The notes under the pieces are model-generated. The model worked only from the letters and a program-made list of their open reading frames with translations. It did not search any database and had not been told where the DNA came from. A DNA stretch of 5,161 bases, from NCBI GenBank assembly GCA_900770845.1, contig CAAGLS010000126.1, positions 1 to 5,161 on the forward strand. The letters are read 5' to 3'. Positions within the stretch are counted from its first letter, which is position 1. Every line of letters begins with the position of its first letter. The stretch comes from an uncultured Prevotella sp. (GTDB lineage: Bacteria > Bacteroidota > Bacteroidia > Bacteroidales > Bacteroidaceae). This document shows, one piece after another, positions 1 to 4,922 of this stretch. The position numbers and the translations under genes are program-made.

Positions 1-77
1 AATTACGAATTTCTTGCCGTTTAATGCGGGATACGGCATGTTAATTCACACTAAATCCCGCAGAACCAAAAGTCCTG
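1..77. other. Left flank, no recognisable gene, two short interleaved inverted repeats
   Basis: No frame here reads as a recognisable protein. Frame 1 stops at 22-24, the transposase frame stops at 42-44, and the second frame is open from base 2 to a stop at 89-91 but resembles no family I know. Two perfect inverted repeats are visible: TGCCGT (15-20) with ACGGCA (33-38), and TGCGGGAT (25-32) with ATCCCGCA (55-62). The second arm set starts inside the loop of the first, so they cannot form a simple nested hairpin. Homology to the transposase family seems to begin only near base 69, so most of this stretch is probably foreign to the transposase reading frame. Confidence 0.4.
29..36. repeat. 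8-bp direct repeat GGATACGG, left copy (candidate target-site duplication)
   Basis: GGATACGG occurs here and again at 921-928, on either side of the transposase remnant. ISL3-family elements make 8-bp target duplications, so the length fits. The bases just inside the two copies (CATGTTAATT on the left, TTTATCTTAT on the right) are not inverted repeats of each other, which argues against a simple intact insertion. A chance match is possible. Confidence 0.25.
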
Positions 78-869
78 ATGCAGCTCCCTGAGAATGAGCG
101 AAATAAGGTAAAAAGCGTAACGATGGACCTTTCGGACAGCATGCGTGCAATAGTCAAAGGGGCGTTTCCCAAGGCAATGGCAATACGTGACTGCTTCCAT
201 GTGGTCCGACGCGGCGGAGAGGCATGCGAGGAAATCCGGCTGCGCTTGAAAAGAGATGCCGTCAAGAAGCTGAAAAAAGAAAAGGCCGAGTTCCGCAAAC
301 GGCTCGAGTATCTTGCCGCCCAAAGGAAGGCATACCGTGAAAGAATGAGGGCGAAGCATGGAAAGAATTGGAGGAAAAGCAAACGCGGAAGGAAGCCGCA
401 GAGGCTCAATGCGCGTTTCATCCCGTCCCGGCTGGACAATGGCGAGACACTTGTAGAGGCACTTACACGTTGTAGCAAGCAACTTGCCATGAGCCGGGAC
501 AAATGGAGCAAGACACAAGAAAAAAGAGCAAAAATACTGTTCAGCCTTTATCCAAAGCTTGAGGAGTCGTACAATCTTATCAATTCTCTCAGGGCTATCT
601 TCCGTAATGATACACTGGATAAGAAAAGCGCAAAGGACAGGCTTGAGAAGTGGTACGACAAGGTTGCAGAATGCACACTACGAGAAGTAAAGTCTGTCCG
701 AGATACAATCAAGTTCTATGAGGACGAGATCCTTAACTATTTCATTGCAAGGCAGACTAACGCCTCTGCAGAATCGCTCAACTCAAAGATCAAGTGCTTC
801 CGTACACAAGTGAAAGGCGTTAGCGACATACCGTTCTTCATGTATCGTCTGTCGGCAGTTTTGGGTTAG
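78..869 (+). pseudogene. 5'-truncated ISL3-superfamily (ISAon1-like) DDE transposase remnant
   Basis: The 263-residue reading frame matches the C-terminal part of the two-ORF ISAon1-like transposases common in Bacteroidetes. Visible family blocks are VTMDLSDSM (residues 14-22), FPKA followed by RDCFHVVR (30-44; D38 aligns with the DrFHV aspartate), a very basic stretch at about 45-115, QEKRAKILFSLYP near 165, and NASAESLNSKIKCFR (228-242) carrying the candidate catalytic E232. The C-terminus FFMYRLSAVLG is the normal family end, so the 3' end is intact. The N-terminal part with the first catalytic aspartate (usually in an IDE-type motif about 50 residues upstream) is missing. An in-frame stop lies at 42-44, and no frame of bases 1-77 shows the missing residues. 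The ATG at 78 is only the first internal methionine; the frame is open from 45. Base composition is lower in GC than the host genes downstream. Family assignment is confident; inactivity is inferred from the lost first aspartate. Confidence 0.78.
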
Positions 870-872
870 CAT

Positions 873-916
873 GGCGCCCGCTCGTCCACAGGGTTTGTCG
901 GGTGCGCCCCTTTATC
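873..916 (+). terminator. Possible transposase terminator or element end structure
   Basis: Three bases after the transposase stop, GGCGCCC (873-879) can pair with GGTGCGCC (901-908) with a single bulged T at 903, giving about 7 bp. It is followed by CCTTTATCTT, a short pyrimidine-rich tail. The loop of about 21 bases is large for an intrinsic terminator. ISL3-type elements usually end within tens of bases of the transposase stop, so part of this may instead belong to the element's right end. The left end is not visible, so no terminal inverted repeat can be confirmed. Confidence 0.3.
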
Positions 917-920
917 TTAT

Positions 921-928
921 GGATACGG
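921..928. repeat. 8-bp direct repeat GGATACGG, right copy (candidate target-site duplication)
   Basis: This is the second copy of the octamer at 29-36. It lies 51 bp beyond the transposase stop, a plausible distance for the right border of an ISL3-type element. The match is exactly 8 bp, and the flanks diverge on both sides. Confidence 0.25.
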
Positions 929-1190
929 GGGCACACGCTGACTTGTATAAGAAATAAAAATATTATACCGACCCTTGACCGTTCATCAACAATGGCAAAA
1001 GCTGGCACAGCGGATATTTTCCGTGGATTCATGGTAAGTTTATATGTAAAGGGGAAGGAAAATGGTCATGGACAGGCTTTACACAAAGGTGTGGGTCTGA
1101 ACATGGCTTCTATTTTCTGGGGTGATTCATGGCAATGCATTGGCGAAATCAGGAGCATGTTGGCAATCCCGCCACAAAAAGCGGCAATCC
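929..1190. other. Gene-free stretch between the transposase remnant and the rsmA promoter
   Basis: No credible protein or RNA gene is visible. The frame open from 902 to 1423 on the + strand runs into rsmA in another frame and looks like no protein family. Composition is more AT-rich than the genes downstream. Small symmetries are an AT-rich dyad GTATAA (945-950) / TTATAC (963-968), the perfect palindrome CAATGCATTG (1133-1142), and GGCAATCC repeated directly at 1162-1169 and 1183-1190. This is probably the old rsmA upstream region plus debris from the insertion. Confidence 0.5.
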
Positions 1191-1222
1191 TTTCGGCGAT
1201 TGGATTATTTTGCTTAAATTTG
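1191..1222 (+). promoter_or_regulatory. Bacteroidetes-type promoter for rsmA
   Basis: TAAATTTG at 1215-1222 is a perfect match to the Bacteroidetes -7 element TAnnTTTG. TTTC at 1191-1194 is a 3-of-4 match to the -33 element TTTG, with the usual 20-bp spacer. Transcription would start at about 1226-1230, leaving a leader of roughly 12-16 bases before the ATG at 1242. There is no Shine-Dalgarno sequence, as is usual in this phylum. Confidence 0.6.
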
Positions 1223-1241
1223 CAGCTAAGAACAACGCACA

Positions 1242-2036
1242 ATGCAGAAAGTAAGACCGAAAAAGAATCTCGGGCAGCATTTCCTGACCGACCTCAACAT
1301 CGCCAAGCGCATTGCCGACACGGTGGACGCCTGCCCCGCACTGCCCATCTTGGAGATAGGCCCCGGCATGGGCGTGCTGACCCAGTATCTCGTGACGAAA
1401 GGGCGGGAGGTGAAGGCCGTTGAGATAGACAAGGAGAGCGTGGACTACCTCCACGCGAACTTCCCCGCCCTGCGCGACAACATCATCGGCGAGGATTTCC
1501 TGCGCATGGACCTCGGCCGCATTTTCGACGGCCGCCAGTTTGTGCTCACAGGCAACTACCCCTACGACATCTCGTCGCAGATATTCTTCAAGATGCTCGA
1601 CTACAAGGAGCTCATCCCCTGCTGCACGGGCATGATCCAGCGCGAGGTGGCCCAGCGCATGGCCGCCGCCCCCGGATCGAAGGCCTACGGCATCCTGAGC
1701 GTGCTCATACAGGCGTGGTACGACGTGGAGTATCTCTTCACAGTGGACGAGGGGGTGTTCAACCCGCCGCCAAAGGTGAAGAGCGCCGTGATACGCATGA
1801 CGCGCAACGGTGCGGCCCACTTGGGCTGCGACGAGCAGCTCTTCAAGCGCTTGGTGAAGACCGTCTTCAACCAGCGAAGGAAGATGCTGCGCGTGAGCAT
1901 CAGGCAGATGTTTGCCAAGGACAGGCTGCCCGACGCCTCGTTCTTCGCCACCGAGACCATGACCCGACGGCCCGAGCAGCTGTCCATCCAGGAGTTTGTA
2001 GGCCTGACCAACGAGGTGGAAAAGGCCCTGGGATGA
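1242..2036 (+). CDS. rsmA: 16S rRNA (adenine(1518)-N(6)/adenine(1519)-N(6))-dimethyltransferase RsmA (KsgA)
   Basis: RsmA uses S-adenosylmethionine to dimethylate two adjacent adenines in the 3'-terminal hairpin (helix 45) of 16S rRNA, a late step in small-subunit maturation in the cytoplasm. The 264-residue length is normal. Signatures in order are KKNLGQHFL (7-15), the SAM-binding loop EIGPGMGVLT (38-47), the acidic motif VEID (60-63) that contacts the SAM ribose, GEDFL (83-87), and the catalytic NYPY (105-108), followed by DISSQIFFK. After these come MIQREVAQRM, YGILSVLIQAW, FNPPPKVKSAVIRM and the C-terminal FNQRRKMLR block that helps bind rRNA. NYPY replaces the classical NLPY; an aromatic second residue is, to my knowledge, ordinary for Bacteroidetes. 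The ATG at 1242 is chosen because the family N-terminal motif begins seven residues later and a promoter lies immediately upstream. The next gene starts 77 bp downstream with its own promoter. Every key residue is intact, so the enzyme should be active. Confidence 0.97.
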   Translation: MQKVRPKKNLGQHFLTDLNIAKRIADTVDACPALPILEIGPGMGVLTQYLVTKGREVKAVEIDKESVDYLHANFPALRDNIIGEDFLRMDLGRIFDGRQFVLTGNYPYDISSQIFFKMLDYKELIPCCTGMIQREVAQRMAAAPGSKAYGILSVLIQAWYDVEYLFTVDEGVFNPPPKVKSAVIRMTRNGAAHLGCDEQLFKRLVKTVFNQRRKMLRVSIRQMFAKDRLPDASFFATETMTRRPEQLSIQEFVGLTNEVEKALG

Positions 2037-2076
2037 CACGGCGAGAGGCCGGCACGAAGAATAAATGTGGAAAAAA

Positions 2077-2108
2077 CTTGGCTCTTTCATCTTTTTCTGT
2101 TACCTTTG
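2077..2108 (+). promoter_or_regulatory. Bacteroidetes-type promoter for the LPG-synthase-TM family gene
   Basis: TACCTTTG at 2101-2108 fits the -7 consensus TAnnTTTG exactly, and CTTG at 2077-2080 is a 3-of-4 match to the -33 TTTG with a 20-bp spacer. The -7 box ends only five bases before the ATG at 2114, so the transcript would be leaderless or nearly so if that ATG is used. The next in-frame ATG at 2156 would give a leader of about 40 bases. The promoter implies transcription independent of rsmA. Confidence 0.62.
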
Positions 2109-2113
2109 CGTCT

Positions 2114-3121
2114 ATGGAAACGACAAAAAAGATTGCAACAACATCTGCGAAGATCATGTCGTCACTCTTCTTGGGCGGCGCCATTCTCTATTGGATGTAT
2201 CGCGATTTTGACTTCTCGCAGATCGAGGAGGTGCTGCTCCACGGCATGAACTGGACGTGGATGCTGCTGTCGTTCCCCTTCGGCGTCTTGGCGCAGATGA
2301 TCCGCGGCTGGCGCTGGCGGCAGGCCTTGGAGCCCGCGGGAGAGCACACGAGGAAGAGCGTGGCGGTGAACGCCATATTCCTGAGCTACGCCGCGTCGCT
2401 CGTCGTGCCGCGCATCGGCGAGTTCACGCGCTGCGCGGTGCTGAAGCGCTACGACGGCGTGTCGTTCTCCAAAGCCTTGGGCACGGTGGTGACCGAGCGC
2501 GTGATCGACTCGCTGTTGGTGATGCTCATCACGGGACTGACGCTGATATTCCAGATTCGCATCTTCGACATCTTCTTCGCCCGCACCGGCACGCGCCTCG
2601 ACACGTTCCTCACGCAGTTCAGCGCCACGGGCTGGATGGTGACAATCGTGTGTGGGCTGGCGGCCCTCGGGCTGGTGTGGTATCTGGCGAGGCGGCTGTC
2701 GGTGCACAACAAGATAAAGGACATGCTGCGCGACCTCTTCGTGGGTGTCTCCAGCCTGCGGCAGGTCAACAACGCGCCGCTCTACGTGTTCTGGACGCTG
2801 GCCATCTGGGCGTGCTACTTCCTCCACTACTACCTCACGTTCTTCTGTTTCGAAGCCACAAGCGGGTTGGGACTCGACTGTGCCATCGTGACGTTCATCG
2901 TGGGCAGCATCGCGGTCATCGTCCCCACCCCCAACGGAGCGGGTCCCTGGCACTTCGCCGTGAAGACGATGCTCATCCTCTACGGCGTGGGCTCCACCGA
3001 CGCCCTCTACTTCGTGCTCATCGTCCACTCCGTGCAGACGCTGCTCGTGGTGCTGCTCGGCATCTGGGCATGGGTGGCCCTCAGCTTCACGGCCAAGCGC
3101 CGCCAAGCCGACTTGGACTGA
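2114..3121 (+). CDS. Lysylphosphatidylglycerol synthase transmembrane-domain (UPF0104/YbhN-like) membrane protein
   Basis: This 335-residue polytopic inner-membrane protein belongs to the family of the membrane half of MprF-type LPG synthases, without the cytoplasmic synthase domain. In MprF that half moves lipid across the bilayer, and stand-alone relatives are thought to act in lipid translocation or envelope biogenesis; the substrate here is unknown. Hydrophobic segments lie at about 15-29, 48-63, 86-99, 132-148, 172-192, 222-244, 255-271 and 297-323. Family-type conserved blocks are RGWRWRQALEPAG (64-76), PRIGEFTR (99-106), TERVIDS (127-133) and PTPNGAGPWHF (271-281), whose P-x-P-x-G-x-G core is the strongest signature. 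The length is usual for stand-alone members. The ATG at 2114 gives a short charged leader before the first membrane segment; the ATG at 2156 (residue 15) is an alternative that starts right at the segment. The frame is open upstream to 1715 only because it shadows rsmA. The gap of 86 bp to the dipeptidase leaves cotranscription open. Confidence 0.87.
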   Translation: METTKKIATTSAKIMSSLFLGGAILYWMYRDFDFSQIEEVLLHGMNWTWMLLSFPFGVLAQMIRGWRWRQALEPAGEHTRKSVAVNAIFLSYAASLVVPRIGEFTRCAVLKRYDGVSFSKALGTVVTERVIDSLLVMLITGLTLIFQIRIFDIFFARTGTRLDTFLTQFSATGWMVTIVCGLAALGLVWYLARRLSVHNKIKDMLRDLFVGVSSLRQVNNAPLYVFWTLAIWACYFLHYYLTFFCFEATSGLGLDCAIVTFIVGSIAVIVPTPNGAGPWHFAVKTMLILYGVGSTDALYFVLIVHSVQTLLVVLLGIWAWVALSFTAKRRQADLD

Positions 3122-3165
3122 GCCGCAACAAGACGAAAGAGACTTGGAAAAATAACAATAACCTC

Positions 3166-3189
3166 GGACCGGGCAATGAAGCCCGTTCC
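3166..3189 (+). promoter_or_regulatory. Hairpin in the leader just upstream of the dipeptidase gene
   Basis: GGACCGGGC (3166-3174) pairs with GCCCGTTCC (3181-3189) in a 9-position stem with one C-T mismatch and a 6-base loop AATGAA. It ends 18 bases before the ATG at 3208. There is no following T-run (the next bases are ACCTAAAACC), so it is not a classical intrinsic terminator. It could be a weak end signal for the membrane-protein transcript, or a leader structure affecting stability or translation of pepD. No clear TAnnTTTG promoter is seen in the 86-bp gap. Confidence 0.4.
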
Positions 3190-3207
3190 ACCTAAAACCA
3201 AACTACT

Positions 3208-4662
3208 ATGAGTGAAATAAGCAATTTGAAGCCAGCAGCCATCTGGCGCAATTTTGACGCTCTGACACAGGTGCCCCGTCCCTCGGGCCACGACGAGAAA
3301 GTGCAGCAGTTCCTTCTTGACTTTGCCAAGCGTGTTGGCGTAGAGGCCTACAAGGACTCGGGCGGCAACATCGTGATGCGCAAGCCCGCCACACCGGGAA
3401 TGGAAAACCGCAAGACCGTGCTGCTCCAGGCCCACATGGACATGGTGCCGCAAAAGGCTCCCGACAGCAACCACGACTTCGTGAACGACCCCATCGAGAC
3501 CTATATTGAGGACGGATGGGTGAAGGCCAAGGGCACGACGCTCGGTTCCGACGACGGCATCGGCGTGGCGGCCATCATGGGCGTGATGGAGGCCAACGAC
3601 CTAAAGCACGGCCCCATCGAGGCCCTCATCACACGCGACGAGGAGACCGGCATGTATGGCGTCAACGAGATGCCCACAGGCGAGCTTCACAGCGACATAT
3701 TGATGAACCTCGACTCCGAGCTCTGGGGCAAGTTTGTCATCGGCTCGGCCGGCGGCATCGACATCACCGCCACCATGGAGTATCAGCCCGTGGAGAACGA
3801 GGAGGAGGCCGCCGTGCGCGTCACACTGAAGGGACTGCGTGGTGGCCACTCGGGCCTGGAAATCAACGAGGGCCGCGCCAACGCCAACAAGGAAATGGTG
3901 CGCTTGGTGCACGAGGCCATCGCACAGCTCGGCGCACGCCTCGCCACCTGGCACGGTGGCAACATGCGCAACGCCATCCCCTTCAAGGCTGAGGTGGTGC
4001 TGGCACTGCCCAAGAAGAACGTGGAGGCGCTGAAGAAGCTCGTGGCAGAGCAGAAAGCCCTCGTGGAGGACGAGTACAAGGGCATCGAGAACAACGTGGA
4101 GTTCTTCACCGAAGAGGCCGACAAGCCCGCCATGCTCGTTCCCGTAGAGATACAGGACAACTTGGTGGACGCCATCTACGCCTGCCACAACGGTGTGGTG
4201 CGCATGATTCCCGCCTATCCCAACGTGGTGGAGACGTCGAGCAACCTCGCCATCGTCGACATCGAGGACGGCAAGGCCGCCGTGAAGATTCTCGCCCGCT
4301 CCAGCCGTGAGGACATGAAGGACTATGTGGGCAAGACCATCGAGTCGTGCTTCGCCATGGCTGGCATGAAGGTGGAGTTCAGCGGCAGCTACGGCGGCTG
4401 GGACCCCAACCCCGACAGCGAGATCCTGAACCTGCTCAAGAAGGTGTACAAGGAGCAGACGGGCAAGGAGGCCGCCGTGCAGGCCGACCACGCCGGACTG
4501 GAGTGCTCGGTGATTCTGGGCAAGTATCCCGGCATGGACGTCGTGTCGTTGGGTCCGACGCTGCTCTCGCCCCACACCACCAACGAGCGCTTCGAAATCG
4601 CCACAGCCCAGCCTTTCTGGGACCTGCTGACCAAGACGCTTGAGGAGATTCCCGTGAAGTAA
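3208..4662 (+). CDS. pepD: Aminoacyl-histidine dipeptidase / cytosol nonspecific dipeptidase (PepD family, M20C)
   Basis: This is a cytoplasmic two-metal (typically zinc) dipeptidase that hydrolyses Xaa-His and a broad range of other dipeptides, recycling amino acids from peptide uptake and protein turnover. Its 484 residues match the usual PepD length. By alignment from memory with E. coli PepD, the metal and catalytic residues are all present: H76 and D78 in QAHMDMV (74-80), bridging D115 in LGSDDGIG (112-119), the general base E145 and metal ligand E146 in TRDEETGM (142-149), D169 in NLDSE (167-171), and H456 in SPHTTNER (454-461). The lid/dimerisation domain in the middle carries the typical LRGGHSG block, and ADHAGLEC lies near residue 430. 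The ATG at 3208 follows an A-rich stretch without a Shine-Dalgarno sequence, and family homology starts immediately (LKPAAIWRNFDALTQVPRPS), so this start is secure. There is no signal peptide. The strong inverted repeat at 4691-4754 probably ends the transcript. Exact dipeptide specificity cannot be read from the sequence. Confidence 0.95.
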   Translation: MSEISNLKPAAIWRNFDALTQVPRPSGHDEKVQQFLLDFAKRVGVEAYKDSGGNIVMRKPATPGMENRKTVLLQAHMDMVPQKAPDSNHDFVNDPIETYIEDGWVKAKGTTLGSDDGIGVAAIMGVMEANDLKHGPIEALITRDEETGMYGVNEMPTGELHSDILMNLDSELWGKFVIGSAGGIDITATMEYQPVENEEEAAVRVTLKGLRGGHSGLEINEGRANANKEMVRLVHEAIAQLGARLATWHGGNMRNAIPFKAEVVLALPKKNVEALKKLVAEQKALVEDEYKGIENNVEFFTEEADKPAMLVPVEIQDNLVDAIYACHNGVVRMIPAYPNVVETSSNLAIVDIEDGKAAVKILARSSREDMKDYVGKTIESCFAMAGMKVEFSGSYGGWDPNPDSEILNLLKKVYKEQTGKEAAVQADHAGLECSVILGKYPGMDVVSLGPTLLSPHTTNERFEIATAQPFWDLLTKTLEEIPVK

Positions 4663-4665
4663 TCC

Positions 4666-4677
4666 GGGCTGTCGCCC
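4666..4677 (+). other. Compact GC hairpin directly after the pepD stop codon
   Basis: GGGC (4666-4669) pairs with GCCC (4674-4677) around a TGTC tetraloop, three bases after the stop. No T-run follows. It is short and could arise by chance, but it heads a gap in which several larger dyads follow. Confidence 0.2.
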
Positions 4678-4690
4678 ATCGCATGACTAC

Positions 4691-4762
4691 GCGCAACGGC
4701 TTCCGCCGCCCACTTCCGCACAACACGGCGGAACGCTCGGGGGAAGCCGTTCGCTTATCTTG
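4691..4762 (+). terminator. Large compound inverted repeat, probable pepD terminator
   Basis: AACGGCTTCC (4695-4704) is a perfect 10-bp inverted repeat of GGAAGCCGTT (4742-4751). Three further pairs (4691-4693 with 4752-4754) extend it past one bulged C. Inside, TTCCGCCG (4701-4708) pairs perfectly with CGGCGGAA (4726-4733). The two sets share 4701-4704, so either a 10-bp outer stem with a long loop forms, or a 6-bp outer plus 8-bp inner composite. The tail TTATCTTG is only moderately T-rich, so the terminator call rests mainly on stem strength and position, 29 bases after the pepD stop. Confidence 0.5.
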
Positions 4763-4766
4763 AAAT

Positions 4767-4780
4767 GATTGCCCGCAATC
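4767..4780. repeat. Short palindrome GATTGC-CC-GCAATC
   Basis: This is a perfect 6+6 dyad with a 2-bp centre, in the gap between the pepD terminator and nhaC. It could be a protein-binding operator or a small hairpin (5-bp stem with CCCG loop). The half-site GCAATC also occurs within the GGCAATCC repeats upstream of rsmA, which may be coincidence. Confidence 0.25.
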
Positions 4781-4792
4781 GTCCAACTCGCA

Positions 4793-4875
4793 GGGAGCAG
4801 GGCCGCCACGCTCCTCGTATCGGATGAATGCGGACAGTCATCATCCGGCAGGCTCGAATCCCTACCCTGTCGCAT
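4793..4875 (+). ncRNA. Candidate structured RNA element upstream of nhaC, with pseudoknot-like pairing
   Basis: Three pairings follow one another. P1 is GGAGC (4794-4798) with GCTCC (4810-4814), extendable by one G-T pair. P2 is CGGATGA (4821-4827) with TCATCCG (4841-4847), a perfect 7 bp. P3 is ATGCG-ACAG (4828-4837, one bulged G at 4833) with CTGTCGCAT (4867-4875), 9 bp. The 5' arm of P3 sits in the loop of P2 and its 3' arm lies outside, which is the order of an H-type pseudoknot, or of two mutually exclusive helices. It matches no riboswitch class that I can recognise. Against it, the nhaC frame is open across the region from an ATG at 4824, no promoter is evident, and GC-rich DNA makes chance stems likely. 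Confidence 0.3.
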
Positions 4876-4883
4876 GGCTTTTC

Positions 4884-4891
4884 CAGTTTTG
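4884..4891 (+). promoter_or_regulatory. Weak candidate -7 element before nhaC
   Basis: CAGTTTTG matches TAnnTTTG at five of the six fixed positions (C for the first T). It lies 31 bases before the ATG at 4923. No TTTG-like -33 element is present 19-21 bp upstream. If used, transcription would start near 4897 and the folded region at 4793-4875 would lie outside the mRNA. Confidence 0.2.
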
Positions 4892-4922
4892 TTTCGAAGC
4901 TTCGCACGATAATCCGCACATT

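Noticed and set aside
105..107. RsmA NYPY instead of NLPY as a possible active-site anomaly (residues 105-108, bases 1554-1565)
   Set aside because: The catalytic N and the final P-Y are kept, and an aromatic second residue is, to my knowledge, common in Bacteroidetes RsmA, so it is not evidence of altered function.
902..1423. + strand frame of 173 codons covering the gene-free stretch and running into rsmA
   Set aside because: It shows no recognisable family, has mixed composition, and overlaps rsmA by 182 bases in another frame while spanning the rsmA promoter.
1149..2090. Long open frame on the minus strand opposite rsmA (313 codons)
   Set aside because: It is rich in H, V, G and A in the pattern expected from reading a GC-rich gene backwards, shows no family motif, and the + strand gene is unambiguous.
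2257..3195. Long + strand frame overlapping the membrane-protein gene
   Set aside because: It is an R, H and A-rich out-of-frame translation with no motifs. The overlapping frame at 2114-3121 carries the membrane segments and family signatures.
3601..4575. Long minus-strand frame opposite pepD (324 codons)
   Set aside because: It is a shadow of a GC-rich gene: its composition is dominated by H, L, V and G, and pepD has every catalytic residue.
4765..4827. 20-codon basic open frame after the pepD terminator, as a possible leader peptide
   Set aside because: It shows no run of regulatory codons, no promoter or conserved start context is visible, and short frames of this length are expected by chance.
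4829..4875. tRNA-like 3' segment: GGCTCGAATCC followed by CCCTACCCTGTCGCA
   Set aside because: The loop resembles a T-arm, but the flanking bases do not form a 5-bp T stem (A-C and C-T mismatches after two pairs), position 54 would be C, and no matching acceptor 5' arm, D-arm or anticodon arm is present upstream.
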